A DNA stretch of 64,000 bases, from positions 1 to 64,000 of the forward strand of contig NZ_JAHLEB010000003.1 of NCBI RefSeq assembly GCF_018861735.1. The letters are read 5' to 3'. Numbering within the stretch: the first letter of the stretch is position 1; every line of letters begins with the position of its first letter. The translations under genes and the position numbers were made by a program. The stretch is from Clostridium lacusfryxellense (GTDB taxonomy: Bacteria > Bacillota > Clostridia > Clostridiales > Clostridiaceae). Below are positions 11,628 to 20,954 of the stretch, one piece after another. Under the pieces are notes generated by a model. It was not told the origin of the DNA. It ran no database searches and saw only the letters and a program-made list of their open reading frames with translations.

Positions 11628-12254
11628 ATGAAGATTATAGAAATGATGGGTAAGAATGTAGAAGATGCTATCAATAATGCATTGAAGGAACTGAATGTTA
11701 CTATAGATAAAGTAGAAGTTGAAACAATAGAACAAGGTAGCAAAGGTTTTTTGAATATTATTGGAGTAAAACCTGCTTTAGTAAGAGTTACAGTTAAAAG
11801 AAATAGCTTAAATGAAGCTAAAACATTCTTAATGGAAATATTGCTTTCTATGAGTATGAAGGCACAGGTGAATCTAAAAGAAGAAAACAACGAGATCAAA
11901 ATTGATTTGGTTGGGGCTAATATGGGACTATTAATAGGATATAGAGGCGAGACTTTAGATGCCCTTCAATACCTTGTAAGTTTAGTTGTAAATAAAAATC
12001 ATGATGAAGAATATAAAAGAGTAATATTAGATACTGAAAATTATAGAGCGAAAAGAGAAGAGACTTTAAAAAGACTTGCATCTAAAATTGCCTATAAGGT
12101 AAGGGTTAGTGGTAGGGTATTAAAGCTTGAACCTATGAACCCCTATGAGAGAAGAATAATACACTCATCGCTTCAAAATGATTCATATGTTTATACCTTT
12201 AGTGAAGGTGAAGAACCTTATAGAAGAGTTGTAGTAGATTTAAAGAAAGCCTAA
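11628..12254 (+). CDS. jag: Jag/KhpB RNA-binding protein
   Basis: 208-residue protein with an N-terminal Jag_N domain (KIIEMMGKNVEDAINNALKELN, then KGFLNIIGVKPALVRV), a central KH domain (IKIDLVGANMGLLIGYRGETLDALQYL) and a C-terminal R3H domain (LEPMNPYERRIIHSSLQND). It is partner of yidC in most Firmicutes; homologues bind RNA and affect cell elongation and sporulation. A GTG at 11616 lies inside the ribosome binding site, so ATG 11628 is chosen. The stop codon sits in the loop region of the terminator. Confidence 0.95.
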   Translation: MKIIEMMGKNVEDAINNALKELNVTIDKVEVETIEQGSKGFLNIIGVKPALVRVTVKRNSLNEAKTFLMEILLSMSMKAQVNLKEENNEIKIDLVGANMGLLIGYRGETLDALQYLVSLVVNKNHDEEYKRVILDTENYRAKREETLKRLASKIAYKVRVSGRVLKLEPMNPYERRIIHSSLQNDSYVYTFSEGEEPYRRVVVDLKKA

Positions 12255-12269
12255 GGGCTTTCTTTTTAA
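12243..12269 (+). terminator. jag terminator
   Basis: GAAAGCC (12245-12251) pairs with GGCTTTC (12256-12262), followed by TTTTT. It overlaps the jag stop codon and ends the rpmH-jag operon. Confidence 0.85.
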
Positions 12270-12297
12270 ATTTATAAAAATAAGTGCTATATTAATC

Positions 12298-12365
12298 ATA
12301 TTCTTAAGTTTCAAGGTTATAAAAATATATTTAGTTAATGATCAGGCGTTGAACTTTAAGAATAT
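12298..12365. repeat. Imperfect inverted repeat upstream of mnmE
   Basis: 17-base arms at 12298-12314 and 12349-12365 match at 15 of 17 positions with a 34-base spacer. Function unknown; it lies in the 221-base gap before mnmE. Confidence 0.5.
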
Positions 12366-12475
12366 TATTATAAACGCTAGTAATAAGAGATTATAAATTT
12401 AGAAATCCACATAGATATAAAATATTTAATAAGGATATAATAATAGATACTTATTAAAGTAGGAGGTAGTATTTT

Positions 12476-13852
12476 ATGAAAGAATTTGATACTATAGCTG
12501 CAATAGCAACTAGTATAGGAGAAGGCGGTATATCAATAATTAGGGTATCTGGTGATAAGGCCATAGATATAGTCGGTGATATATTTGTAGGTAAAAATAA
12601 CAGAGAACTTCATGATTTCAAATCTTACACTATGAGATATGGTCATATAATTGATAAAAACGAGAGTAAACTTGATGAAGTTATTATTTCTTATATGAAA
12701 GGACCTAAAAGTTTTACTGCAGAAGATACTATTGAAATAAATTGTCATGGTGGCGTCGTTGGAACTAATAGGATTTTACAAGAAGTTATTAGAGCAGGAG
12801 CAAGAATGGCGGAGCCAGGAGAATTTACCAAAAGAGCATTTTTGAATGGTAGAATTGATTTAAGCCAGGCGGAGGCGGTAATAGATATAATAAGAGCAAA
12901 AACAGAACTTAGTATGAAATCAGCGCTTATGCAATCTGAAGGTTCTATTTCCAAGGAAATAAAAACACTAAGAAATAAATTACTTAGTGTAATTGCTCAT
13001 ATAGAGGTTACTGTTGATTACCCAGAAGAGGACATAGAAGAAGTAACAGCGGAAGAAGTAAATAAAGACGTTATTACAATAATAGGTGAAATAAGTGAAC
13101 TCCTGAGTACTGCAGATGAGGGCAAAATTTTAAGGGAAGGTTTAAGTACTGTCATAGTAGGCAAACCTAACGTAGGAAAATCATCGCTCCTAAACGCTCT
13201 TCTTAAAGAAAAAAGAGCTATTGTTACAGATGTGCCAGGAACTACAAGGGATGCTATAGAAGAATATATAAGCATTGAAGGTATACCAATTAAAATAGTA
13301 GATACTGCAGGTATTCGCGAAACTGATGATATAGTTGAGAAAATAGGAGTAGAGAAATCAAAAGAAAAGATTAATGAAGCTGATCTAGTTATCTTAATAT
13401 TAGATGCAAGTAATGAGTTAACTGCTCAGGATAGAGAAATTATTGAGTATATTAAAGAAAAAAAATGTATTGTACTATTAAATAAAAGTGATTTAGGTGG
13501 TAAAATAGAAATGGAAGAATTAAAAAATCTAAAATCACAATATATTACTAATATTTCTGTAAAAACTGGAGAGGGATTAAATTATGTTAAAGAACATATA
13601 AAAGATTTATTCTTTAATGGTGAAATAAAAACAGAGGGTGTATTTATTACAAACAATAGGCATAAGCAGTCCTTAATAAGGGCAAAGGAAAACTTAGAAT
13701 CTTCACTAGAGGCACTAAGGCATACTTCAGCTATAGATCTCGCTTCAATAGATATACGAAGTGCGTGGATAAATTTAGGGGAAATTACTGGAGAAGCTTT
13801 AGAAGAAGATATTATACATAAAATATTCGCAGAATTTTGTTTGGGAAAGTAG
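12476..13852 (+). CDS. mnmE: tRNA modification GTPase MnmE
   Basis: 458-residue GTPase that, with MnmG, makes the cmnm5/nm5 modification of wobble U34 in several tRNAs. The N-terminal formyl-THF-binding domain starts [22 protein letters not shown]. The inserted G domain has P-loop [24 protein letters not shown] and NKSD. The C-terminal FCLGK is the conserved C-x-G-K motif. It starts behind TAGGAGGT. Its stop is 8 bases before the mnmG start. Confidence 0.98.
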   Translation: MKEFDTIAAIATSIGEGGISIIRVSGDKAIDIVGDIFVGKNNRELHDFKSYTMRYGHIIDKNESKLDEVIISYMKGPKSFTAEDTIEINCHGGVVGTNRILQEVIRAGARMAEPGEFTKRAFLNGRIDLSQAEAVIDIIRAKTELSMKSALMQSEGSISKEIKTLRNKLLSVIAHIEVTVDYPEEDIEEVTAEEVNKDVITIIGEISELLSTADEGKILREGLSTVIVGKPNVGKSSLLNALLKEKRAIVTDVPGTTRDAIEEYISIEGIPIKIVDTAGIRETDDIVEKIGVEKSKEKINEADLVILILDASNELTAQDREIIEYIKEKKCIVLLNKSDLGGKIEMEELKNLKSQYITNISVKTGEGLNYVKEHIKDLFFNGEIKTEGVFITNNRHKQSLIRAKENLESSLEALRHTSAIDLASIDIRSAWINLGEITGEALEEDIIHKIFAEFCLGK

Positions 13853-13860
13853 GGATAAAT

Positions 13861-15756
13861 ATGAAATATGATGCAGGGAATTTTGATGTTGTAGTTATAG
13901 GAGCTGGTCATGCAGGTTGTGAGGCTGGTCTTGCGGCTGCAAGAATAGGATGCAAAACTTTAATTTGTGCCATAAACTTAGATAGTGTGGCTTTAATGCC
14001 ATGTAATCCTAACATCGGTGGGACGGCTAAAGGACATTTAGTAAAGGAAATTGATGCTCTGGGTGGCGAAATGGGAGTAAATATTGACAATACATATATA
14101 CAATCTAGAATGCTAAATAAGTCTAAAGGGCCAGCTGTATTTTCATTAAGAGCTCAAGCGGATAAAAAAGCATATGGACAAAGAATGAAAAAGATACTGG
14201 AAGAACAAGAAAATTTGCAACTAAGACAATTAGAAATAGTATCTATTGACGTGGATAATGGAAAAGTTAAAGGCGTTCTTACTAAAAATGGTGCTTATTT
14301 TACTACTAAAACTATTGTTATTGCGTCAGGAACATACTTAAAATCAAACGTTATTATTGGAGATCTTAGTTATAGTGAAGGACCTAGTGGACTGCAACCT
14401 GCTAATGAATTATCTAATTCATTAGATAAGATTGGGATAACTCTGCGAAGATTTAAAACAGGAACACCAGCTAGAATTAATAAACGCTCGGTGGACTTTT
14501 CTAAAATGGAAGTTCAACTTGGTGATACTGAGGTAGTTCCATTTTCATTTATTAGTGGGGATATAGGGCGAGATCAGTTGTCATGTTATTTAACATATAC
14601 AAATGAGGATACTCATAATGTAATCAGAAAGAATATTCATAGATCTCCATTATATAATGGGTCTATTATAAGTACCGGACCTAGATATTGTCCATCTATT
14701 GAAGACAAAGTAATGAGATTCACAGATAAGGAAAGACATCAAATATTTATAGAACCTGAGGGTGAAAACACACAGGAGATGTATGTTCAAGGTATGTCTA
14801 GTTCTCTTCCGGAAGAAATTCAAGTAGAAATGCTAAAAACTGTGCCAGGACTAGAGAATGTTGAAATTATGCGAACTGCGTATGCTATTGAATATGACTG
14901 CATAGATTCTACGGATTTGAAACTTTCATTAGAATTTAAAGACATTAGTGGGTTATTCTCAGCTGGTCAAATAAATGGTAGTTCAGGATATGAAGAAGCA
15001 GCATCACAAGGTATTATTGCTGGAATAAACGCAGCGCTTAATGTTAAAAACAAAGATCCCTTAATCTTAAAAAGGTCTGATGGTTATATAGGAGTTTTAA
15101 TTGATGATTTAGTTACTAAAGGAACAAACGAACCATATAGAATGATGACTTCTAGAGCAGAATATAGATTGTTATTAAGACAAGACAATGCCGACTTAAG
15201 GTTAACTGAAATAGGTCATAGTGTAGGTCTTGTTGACGAACATAGATATGAAATTTTCACAAAAAAGAAGATACAAATAGAAGAGGAAATTGAAAGAATA
15301 AAACAATTACAAATTACAAATAAAAAAGAGATCGAAGAATTTTTAATTTCTTGCAATTCTACACCACTAAAAAAACCTATTAGTCTGTATGAACTTATAA
15401 AAAGACCGGAACTTGATTATTATATGGTGGAAAAACTAGATATAGATAGACCTATGTTAAATAAATATATATGTCAGCAAGTTAATATTGTTTCAAAATA
15501 CGAAGGTTATATCCAGAAACAATTAGACCAAATTAAACAATTTAAGAAATTTGAAAATAAAATTATATCTAAAGATATAAATTATGATAAAATTAAAGGT
15601 TTAAGAATAGAGGCAACGCAAAAATTAGGTAAAATTAAACCTGAAAGTATAGGTCAAGCCTCTAGAATATCAGGGGTATCACCTGCAGATATGTCTGTTC
15701 TAATGATATATCTTGAGCAACAAAAGAGATTAAATAACTTAAAAAACAATGAATAA
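13861..15756 (+). CDS. mnmG: tRNA uridine-5-carboxymethylaminomethyl modification enzyme MnmG
   Basis: FAD-dependent partner of MnmE, 631 residues. The dinucleotide-binding motif is [20 protein letters not shown]. Conserved stretches [22 protein letters not shown] and [21 protein letters not shown] are present. An alternative in-frame start at 13837 would overlap mnmE by 16 bases and add unrelated residues; ATG 13861 follows AGGG with proper spacing and is preferred. It is co-transcribed with mnmE and rsmG. Confidence 0.98.
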   Translation: MKYDAGNFDVVVIGAGHAGCEAGLAAARIGCKTLICAINLDSVALMPCNPNIGGTAKGHLVKEIDALGGEMGVNIDNTYIQSRMLNKSKGPAVFSLRAQADKKAYGQRMKKILEEQENLQLRQLEIVSIDVDNGKVKGVLTKNGAYFTTKTIVIASGTYLKSNVIIGDLSYSEGPSGLQPANELSNSLDKIGITLRRFKTGTPARINKRSVDFSKMEVQLGDTEVVPFSFISGDIGRDQLSCYLTYTNEDTHNVIRKNIHRSPLYNGSIISTGPRYCPSIEDKVMRFTDKERHQIFIEPEGENTQEMYVQGMSSSLPEEIQVEMLKTVPGLENVEIMRTAYAIEYDCIDSTDLKLSLEFKDISGLFSAGQINGSSGYEEAASQGIIAGINAALNVKNKDPLILKRSDGYIGVLIDDLVTKGTNEPYRMMTSRAEYRLLLRQDNADLRLTEIGHSVGLVDEHRYEIFTKKKIQIEEEIERIKQLQITNKKEIEEFLISCNSTPLKKPISLYELIKRPELDYYMVEKLDIDRPMLNKYICQQVNIVSKYEGYIQKQLDQIKQFKKFENKIISKDINYDKIKGLRIEATQKLGKIKPESIGQASRISGVSPADMSVLMIYLEQQKRLNNLKNNE

Positions 15757-15805
15757 CTTTAAAGTTGTGATTTGTTAATTTATAAGAATAAAGCGGAGGT
15801 GAAAT

Positions 15806-16525
15806 ATGAAATACTTTGATATATTAAATGAGGCTAGTAATAATGAAGGACTTAAATTTGATCAAGAGAAATATGATCAATTTATGTTATATAAAGATTT
15901 GATAAAGGAATGGAATGAGAAAATAAATTTGACAGCTATAAAAGAAGATGAAGAAATAATAAAAAAACACTTTATAGATTCTATGAAGGTTTTTAAGTTT
16001 GATCAGTTAAAAAATGCTAAAAATGTTATAGATATAGGCACTGGAGGAGGTTTTCCAGGTATTCCTATGAAAATAATAAAACCAGAAGTTAATATAGTTT
16101 TACTTGATTCACTTAATAAGAGAATTATTTTTTTAAATGAAGTAATTAAAAGGCTTGATCTGAAAAATATTAAAGCCATTCATGGTAGAGCAGAAGATTT
16201 TGCTCAGGAAAAACAATATAGGGAAAAATTTGATGTGGCAGTATCAAGAGCCGTTGCTAACTTAACAGTTTTAAGTGAATATTGCATACCATATGTAAAG
16301 GTTGGAGGGTATTTTGTAGCAATGAAAGGCCCTGCAGTTGAAGAAGAAATTAAGTTATCAAAGAATGCAATTAGGATGCTTGGTGGACAAATAGAACATA
16401 TAGAAAAGGTACATATCGAAGACAGTGATTTAAACCATAATTTAGTTATAATAAAAAAAGTAAAACAAACTCATAGAGACTACCCTAGAAAGGCAGGTCT
16501 TGTTGCTAAAAATCCTTTAGTTTAG
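15806..16525 (+). CDS. rsmG: 16S rRNA (guanine-527-N7) methyltransferase RsmG
   Basis: 239-residue SAM-dependent methyltransferase. The SAM motif is [18 protein letters not shown], followed by [13 protein letters not shown] and [14 protein letters not shown]. Loss of this enzyme gives low-level streptomycin resistance in other bacteria. It starts behind GCGGAGGTGAAAT, 49 bases after mnmG. Confidence 0.98.
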   Translation: MKYFDILNEASNNEGLKFDQEKYDQFMLYKDLIKEWNEKINLTAIKEDEEIIKKHFIDSMKVFKFDQLKNAKNVIDIGTGGGFPGIPMKIIKPEVNIVLLDSLNKRIIFLNEVIKRLDLKNIKAIHGRAEDFAQEKQYREKFDVAVSRAVANLTVLSEYCIPYVKVGGYFVAMKGPAVEEEIKLSKNAIRMLGGQIEHIEKVHIEDSDLNHNLVIIKKVKQTHRDYPRKAGLVAKNPLV

Positions 16526-16704
16526 GACGAGTACAATAAGTCAAGGATTGATGTAATTAGCATAGAATATGATGGTTAATGTTATAATTTGTCGTACGAA
16601 ATAATAGAGAAAAAAGAAGGAAATATGATAAAAAGATAGAATTGTTAATAAAAGGTAAAACTAAAGGTTAAAAGAAAAAAGGGAAAATTGAGGGATGGTA
16701 TATT

Positions 16705-17490
16705 ATGCAAAATAATGTCAATTACGTATCTATAGAATTAATTTCTCCAAATGTTTATCAGCCTAGAAAACACTTTAATGAAGAAACTATTGAAGAGCTA
16801 TCTCTGTCAATAAAAGCTTATGGAATAATTCAACCACTTACAGTTAGGAAAAGTGGTGAGAATAGATATGAGTTAGTTGCGGGAGAGAGAAGACTTAGGG
16901 CTGCGAAAAAAATAGGACTCGAGCAAGTTCCAGTAATTATTATAGATATTACAGATAAAGATTCTGCTGCAATTGCACTACTAGAAAATTTACAAAGAGA
17001 AGATTTGAACTTTTTAGAAGAAGCTATGGCTTATTATAATCTTATACAAGATCATTCTTATACACAGGAACATTTAGCACAAATGATAGGAAAGAAACAA
17101 TCGACTATTGCCAATAAATTGAGATTGTTAAAATTGGACAAGCAGATTACAAGTATTCTAATAGAGAATAAACTTACTGAAAGACATGCTAGAGCATTAC
17201 TTAGATTATCTGATATAAACATTCAAAAAAAAGTACTTAAAATAATTATTGATAAATCATTGAATGTTAAAAATACAGAAGAGCTTATTGAAAAAGAGTT
17301 ATTGAAGTTATGTAGAGATGAAGTAGCTTCGGGTGGGAAGAAAAAAATAAAAGGAATTTTTGCACCTAGAGTTTATATAAACACTATAAAACAAGTGTTC
17401 GATAAATATGGTATAAATGCAGAATACAAATCTAAGGAATTAGAAGACAGCATAGAAGTAATAATAAGAATACCTAAAAAATTAGTATAA
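16705..17490 (+). CDS. noc: Nucleoid occlusion protein Noc (ParB paralogue)
   Basis: 261-residue ParB-family CTP-binding DNA clamp. The CTP motif is GERRLRAAK (60-68), followed by the helix-turn-helix. The four residues that separate Noc from ParB specificity read Q132, K138, K143 and R160, with exactly the family spacing of 6, 5 and 17; this is the QKKR set of Noc, which recognises NBS (ATTTCCCGGGAAAT-type) sites rather than parS. Position in the locus (rsmG-noc-parA-parB) is the same as in Bacillus. Unlike B. subtilis Noc it begins directly at the ParB N-domain, without the amphipathic membrane helix; an in-frame stop at 16669 rules out a longer start. No NBS was seen in this window. Confidence 0.88.
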   Translation: MQNNVNYVSIELISPNVYQPRKHFNEETIEELSLSIKAYGIIQPLTVRKSGENRYELVAGERRLRAAKKIGLEQVPVIIIDITDKDSAAIALLENLQREDLNFLEEAMAYYNLIQDHSYTQEHLAQMIGKKQSTIANKLRLLKLDKQITSILIENKLTERHARALLRLSDINIQKKVLKIIIDKSLNVKNTEELIEKELLKLCRDEVASGGKKKIKGIFAPRVYINTIKQVFDKYGINAEYKSKELEDSIEVIIRIPKKLV

Positions 17491-17530
17491 AAAAGCAGAA
17501 TGTTTCACGTGAAACATTCTGCTTTTTTAT
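17491..17530 (+). terminator. noc terminator containing a parS site
   Basis: A perfect inverted repeat of 36 bases (17491-17526) followed by T-run forms a strong terminator hairpin. Its centre, 17501-17516, is TGTTTCACGTGAAACA, the exact parS consensus. Confidence 0.9.
17501..17516. other. parS: parS site 1
   Basis: TGTTTCACGTGAAACA, a perfect 16-base palindrome identical to the consensus ParB loading site. It lies within the noc terminator, about 7.5 kb from oriC. Confidence 0.95.
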
Positions 17531-17568
17531 ATTTTTGTTAATTATTGAAGAAAACACTATTATTATAT

Positions 17569-17596
17569 TTGACAAAAATATATAATGAACTATACA
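17569..17596 (+). promoter_or_regulatory. Putative parAB promoter
   Basis: TTGACA (17569-17574), 16-base spacer, TATACA (17591-17596), 66 bases before the parA start and just after the noc terminator with its parS, so ParB spreading could repress it. Confidence 0.55.
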
Positions 17597-17662
17597 GCAA
17601 AAAAAACTATAGCAAAATAACATGTAGGAATAAAAATAATATTATGAATCGGAGGTGTAGTC

Positions 17663-18430
17663 ATGAAAACCATATGTATTTTCAATCAAAAGGGAGGGGT
17701 AGGTAAAACTACTACAAATATAAATTTATGCTCCTATTTAGCTATGCAAGGGAAAAAGATTTTAACTATAGATATAGACCCTCAAGGAAATACTACAAGT
17801 GGATTAGGATTTGATAAGAAAAAAATAGAACTTTCAATATATGATTTACTAACATCAGATATTTCAATTAGAGATACAATAAAAGAATGTGAGCTAGTAA
17901 ACAATTTATATTTAGTTCCTTCTACGATGGAGCTTGCAGGTGCAGAAGTAGAGTTAATTAGTAGAAGTGACAGAGAAAATATACTAAAAGAAAAACTTAA
18001 AGAAGTTGAAGGCGAATTTGACTATATTTTCATAGACTGTCCACCATCACTCGGAATCTTAACTATAAATGCGCTTACGGCTGCGAGCAGTGTGCTAACA
18101 CCTATACAATGTGAGTTCTATGCATTAGAAGGTGTTGGACAACTAGTAACAACAATCCAACTAGTTAAAAAATCACTTAATAAAAAATTAGAAATAGAAG
18201 GTATTATTTTGAGTATGTATGATAATAGAACAAAATTATGTAATGAAGTTGTGTCAGAAGTGAAAAAATACTTCAATGATAAAGTTTATGAAACAACAAT
18301 ACCTAGAAATATAAGATTAGCTGAGGCACCGAGTTTCGGATTACCAATTATGTTATATGATGATAAGTGCAAAGGAGCAGATGCTTACAGAGATCTAGCT
18401 GAAGAATTTTTAGATAGACAAAGGAGATGA
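17663..18430 (+). CDS. parA: Chromosome partitioning ATPase ParA (Soj)
   Basis: 255-residue deviant-Walker ATPase that binds DNA in the ATP state and cooperates with ParB in origin segregation and in controlling DnaA. The motif is FNQKGGVGKTTTNINL; IDIDPQGNTTSGLG and IFIDCPPSLG follow. It starts behind CGGAGGTG, and its stop overlaps the ribosome binding site of parB. Confidence 0.97.
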   Translation: MKTICIFNQKGGVGKTTTNINLCSYLAMQGKKILTIDIDPQGNTTSGLGFDKKKIELSIYDLLTSDISIRDTIKECELVNNLYLVPSTMELAGAEVELISRSDRENILKEKLKEVEGEFDYIFIDCPPSLGILTINALTAASSVLTPIQCEFYALEGVGQLVTTIQLVKKSLNKKLEIEGIILSMYDNRTKLCNEVVSEVKKYFNDKVYETTIPRNIRLAEAPSFGLPIMLYDDKCKGADAYRDLAEEFLDRQRR

Positions 18431-18436
18431 TAAACA

Positions 18437-19285
18437 TTGAGTAAGAAATTTGGATTAGGAAAAGGGTTAGGGGCTCTAATACCCGAAGAAGAGATTTTAG
18501 AGGATGGTTCGACTATTCTTAAAATACCTATGAATTTAATAAAAGCTAATAAGGATCAACCTAGAAAGAGCTTTGATCCAGAAAAAATATCTGAATTGGC
18601 ACAATCAATAAAAGAACATGGGATTATTCAACCTATTATTTTAAAGAAAGAAGATGATATATACATAGTTGTAGCTGGGGAGAGAAGATTTAGAGCAGCT
18701 AGGAGTATTGGACTTATCGAAATGCCAGCGATTGTTATGAATATAAATAACAAAGAGGTACTTGAAATATCCTTAATAGAAAACATTCAAAGAGAGGATT
18801 TAAATCCTATTGAAGAAGCTATTGCCTATAGGAAGCTTCTAGTAGATTTTGATCTTACTCAAGAGGAAATAAGTAAGAAGGTATCTAAGTCAAGAACAGC
18901 TATAACAAATTGCATGAGGCTCTTAAATTTAGACGAAAGAGTTCAGGATTATATAATAGATGAAGTGATTTCAGAGGGTCATGGTAGGGCAATCCTGGGA
19001 ATAAGTGATAACCAACTTCAGTATCAAATAGCTCAAATGGTTATAGATGATAGTCTAAATGTAAGAGAAACTGAGAAATTGGTAAAAAACTTTGGAAATA
19101 TAAAAAAAGAAAAAGCAGTTAGAAATGAAAATAATATATATTACAAAGACATTATGAATAAATTAGAAAATCGTTTTGGAACAAAAGTTTTAATTAACTC
19201 TAAAAGCAAAAACAAGGGTAAAATAGAAATTGAGTACTATTCAGAAGAAGATTTTGAAAGAATTTTAGAGGTTTTTAATATATAA
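18437..19285 (+). CDS. parB: Chromosome partitioning protein ParB (Spo0J)
   Basis: 282-residue parS-binding CTPase clamp. The N-terminal GLGKGLGALIP segment is the ParA-stimulating peptide; GERRFRAAR (81-89) is the CTP motif. Specificity positions are R153, C159, N164 and G181; Arg and Gly at the first and last place are ParB-type, as opposed to the Noc-type set in the neighbouring paralogue. The start is TTG at 18437 behind AAGGAGATG. One parS lies immediately after the stop codon. Confidence 0.97.
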   Translation: MSKKFGLGKGLGALIPEEEILEDGSTILKIPMNLIKANKDQPRKSFDPEKISELAQSIKEHGIIQPIILKKEDDIYIVVAGERRFRAARSIGLIEMPAIVMNINNKEVLEISLIENIQREDLNPIEEAIAYRKLLVDFDLTQEEISKKVSKSRTAITNCMRLLNLDERVQDYIIDEVISEGHGRAILGISDNQLQYQIAQMVIDDSLNVRETEKLVKNFGNIKKEKAVRNENNIYYKDIMNKLENRFGTKVLINSKSKNKGKIEIEYYSEEDFERILEVFNI

Positions 19286-19301
19286 TGTTTCACGTGAAAC
19301 A
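19286..19301. other. parS: parS site 2
   Basis: TGTTTCACGTGAAACA again, perfect, beginning directly at the parB stop codon and ending 23 bases before the next gene. There is no extended stem or T-run here. Confidence 0.95.
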
Positions 19302-19324
19302 TAACGGAGAGGAAGTAGTTCGAA

Positions 19325-19849
19325 ATGCAAAGCATAATTAACTTTATAAAAGATGGACAGTTATACATAATAATAGCGCTTATAATTCTTGTACTTATAT
19401 TGATATTACTAGTTATAATTACATATGCATCATTGAATAGACTAGAGAATAAATATAGAAAATTAATGAGGGGTGTAAATAAAAACAACTTAGAAGAGAT
19501 GGTTGTGTCTTATTTAGATCACATTGATGAGGTAAAAGAAACGGTTAATGTCGTTAAAGATGAAAACGAAGTTATGAAACAAATGTATGAAAAACTAGAT
19601 GGGAAATTAAAGGCTTGCCTTCAAAAAACATCAATGGTAAGATACAAAGCTTTTGATGATATTGGAAGTGATTTAAGCTTTTCTGTAGCATTACTTGATG
19701 GGAATAGTAATGGTGTTATATTAACGAGTATTTATGGTAGAAATGAGAGTACTATTTATGCTAAATCTATAGATAAAGGAATATCTAGATATGAATTATC
19801 AAAGGAAGAGAATAAAGTCTTAGAACAAGCTGTAATGATAGAATCATAA
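19325..19849 (+). CDS. DUF4446 family membrane-anchored protein
   Basis: 174 residues: one N-terminal membrane helix (IIIALIILVLILILLVIITYA, about residues 15-35), a coiled-coil-like region, then the conserved C-terminal domain (KTSMVRYKAFDDIGSDLSFSVALLD and NGVILTSIYGRNESTIYAKSI). This is the DUF4446 protein that regularly follows parB in clostridia. Function is unknown; the link to ParB is by position only. The ATG follows GGAGAGGAAG. Confidence 0.85.
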   Translation: MQSIINFIKDGQLYIIIALIILVLILILLVIITYASLNRLENKYRKLMRGVNKNNLEEMVVSYLDHIDEVKETVNVVKDENEVMKQMYEKLDGKLKACLQKTSMVRYKAFDDIGSDLSFSVALLDGNSNGVILTSIYGRNESTIYAKSIDKGISRYELSKEENKVLEQAVMIES

Positions 19850-19875
19850 GAAATAAGAAAAATATATAAATAAAC

Positions 19876-19933
19876 ATTACAATAAATAAAGATTAGATTA
19901 ATAATTATTAATCTAATCTTTATTTATTGTAAT
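19876..19933. terminator. 58-base perfect AT-rich palindrome after DUF4446 gene
   Basis: A perfect inverted repeat with 29-base arms and no spacer (centre between 19904 and 19905), almost only A and T. It probably works as terminator of the parAB-DUF4446 unit; the exceptional length is notable. Confidence 0.7.
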
Positions 19934-19976
19934 AAAAAAGCTCTTTTGGGTATACTAAAATTAAAAGAGGTTTTTT

Positions 19977-20234
19977 ATGGTAATATGTGTTTCAGAGGAA
20001 CTTAGTTATTTACAAGATGAATTAACCAAAAGAGGATATACGGTTATAAATAACAGAGATAATAATGTAAGCTGTGATGCTATAATATGTAATCTCAAAA
20101 ATGGTGGATTAATGAACTTAAATATGCAGAATAACATAAAAAGAGAAGGAACATTGATTATTGATATTGGTAGTAAAACCATTGAAGAAATAGAATACAT
20201 ATTAACTACTAGAGTGTATAGTTCAATATTTTAA
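19977..20234 (+). CDS. YkuS/UPF0180 family protein
   Basis: 85-residue protein resembling UPF0180: an N-terminal segment ending in KRGYTVINNRDN, a CDAIICNL strand, then LIIDIGSKTIEEIEYILTTRVY near the C-terminus. Family function is unknown. The ATG follows AAAAGAGG. It stands alone between the long palindrome and the convergent yyaC gene. Confidence 0.6.
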   Translation: MVICVSEELSYLQDELTKRGYTVINNRDNNVSCDAIICNLKNGGLMNLNMQNNIKREGTLIIDIGSKTIEEIEYILTTRVYSSIF

Positions 20235-20304
20235 GAAAGATTGAATTTTTTTCTTGTGGCAAAATTAAATGAGTAGGTTATAAAAGTTATCTACTGGTAT
20301 ATAA

Positions 20305-20907
20305 TTAGACTTCAACATCTTTTATGTTAAATTCATCATAAATAGAACCGAATTTTCTTCCACCTAAGGTTTTGAGTATTGAATGATATAATCCTTTTGA
20401 TATAGCGTCGGCGAGCATCATTACAGTATATAATCTTGTATTTTGAAGAACCATAAATTCAAAGGCCCCAGCTATATTTACAACACCGGTTATACTAAGA
20501 TCACCTACTTTAGGTAAATCTTTATTCATAGCAGCACCAGGGCTTAATGGTTTTTCTTCGATAATTATTTTTCCTACGTTTTGCAAACTCCCAAGGCAAG
20601 CATCAATTGCAATAATATATGGGTTTTTATATGAATAACTAATTTCGTCAATTATCTCACATAAATTTTTAGCATGTACTGGGCACTCAAGACTACCGTA
20701 AATATGAATTTTATTTCTAATTAAAAAACTTAGTTTATTCCCAACGAGGGGGCCTAAACTATCACCGGTAGATCTGTCTGTGCCGATACATAAAATAACA
20801 ATAGGACGTGATGATTTAACTATGGGTAAAATATAGTTACTTACAATATCTCGTAATTTAAAAGTGCAATCTTTGGACATTGAATCTAAAATTATTTTTT
20901 CTATCAT
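20305..20907 (-). CDS. yyaC: YyaC family spore protease-like protein (DUF1256)
   Basis: 200-residue member of the YyaC/GPR-related family (DUF1256) conserved in spore formers. Typical stretches are IVILCIGTDRSTGDSLGPLVG, IIAIDACLG and SPGAAMNKDLPKVGDLSITGVVN. In Bacillus the gene is sporulation-specific and sits near the origin. The chosen ATG (20907) lies just after AGGAGG; a longer in-frame start would run through the hairpin that holds this ribosome binding site. It is downstream of an AI-2E family gene. Confidence 0.85.
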   Translation of the reverse strand: MIEKIILDSMSKDCTFKLRDIVSNYILPIVKSSRPIVILCIGTDRSTGDSLGPLVGNKLSFLIRNKIHIYGSLECPVHAKNLCEIIDEISYSYKNPYIIAIDACLGSLQNVGKIIIEEKPLSPGAAMNKDLPKVGDLSITGVVNIAGAFEFMVLQNTRLYTVMMLADAISKGLYHSILKTLGGRKFGSIYDEFNIKDVEV

Positions 20908-20908
20908 A

Positions 20909-20951
20909 AAAAAACCTCCTATTTGGATTTTAGCCACGTAGGAGGTTTTTT
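20909..20951 (-). promoter_or_regulatory. Hairpin that pairs the yyaC ribosome binding site
   Basis: 13-bp perfect stem (20909-20921 with 20939-20951, 17-base loop). On the minus strand the 3' arm TAGGAGGTTTTTT holds the yyaC Shine-Dalgarno and ends two bases before the ATG. It could end the upstream transcript (G-rich stem with T-run) and, in read-through RNA, hide the yyaC ribosome binding site. Confidence 0.65.
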
Positions 20952-20954
20952 ATT

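Noticed and set aside
13837-13860. Longer start of mnmG
   Set aside because: Overlaps the mnmE end and places the ribosome binding site inside the gene; ATG 13861 fits the family N-terminus.
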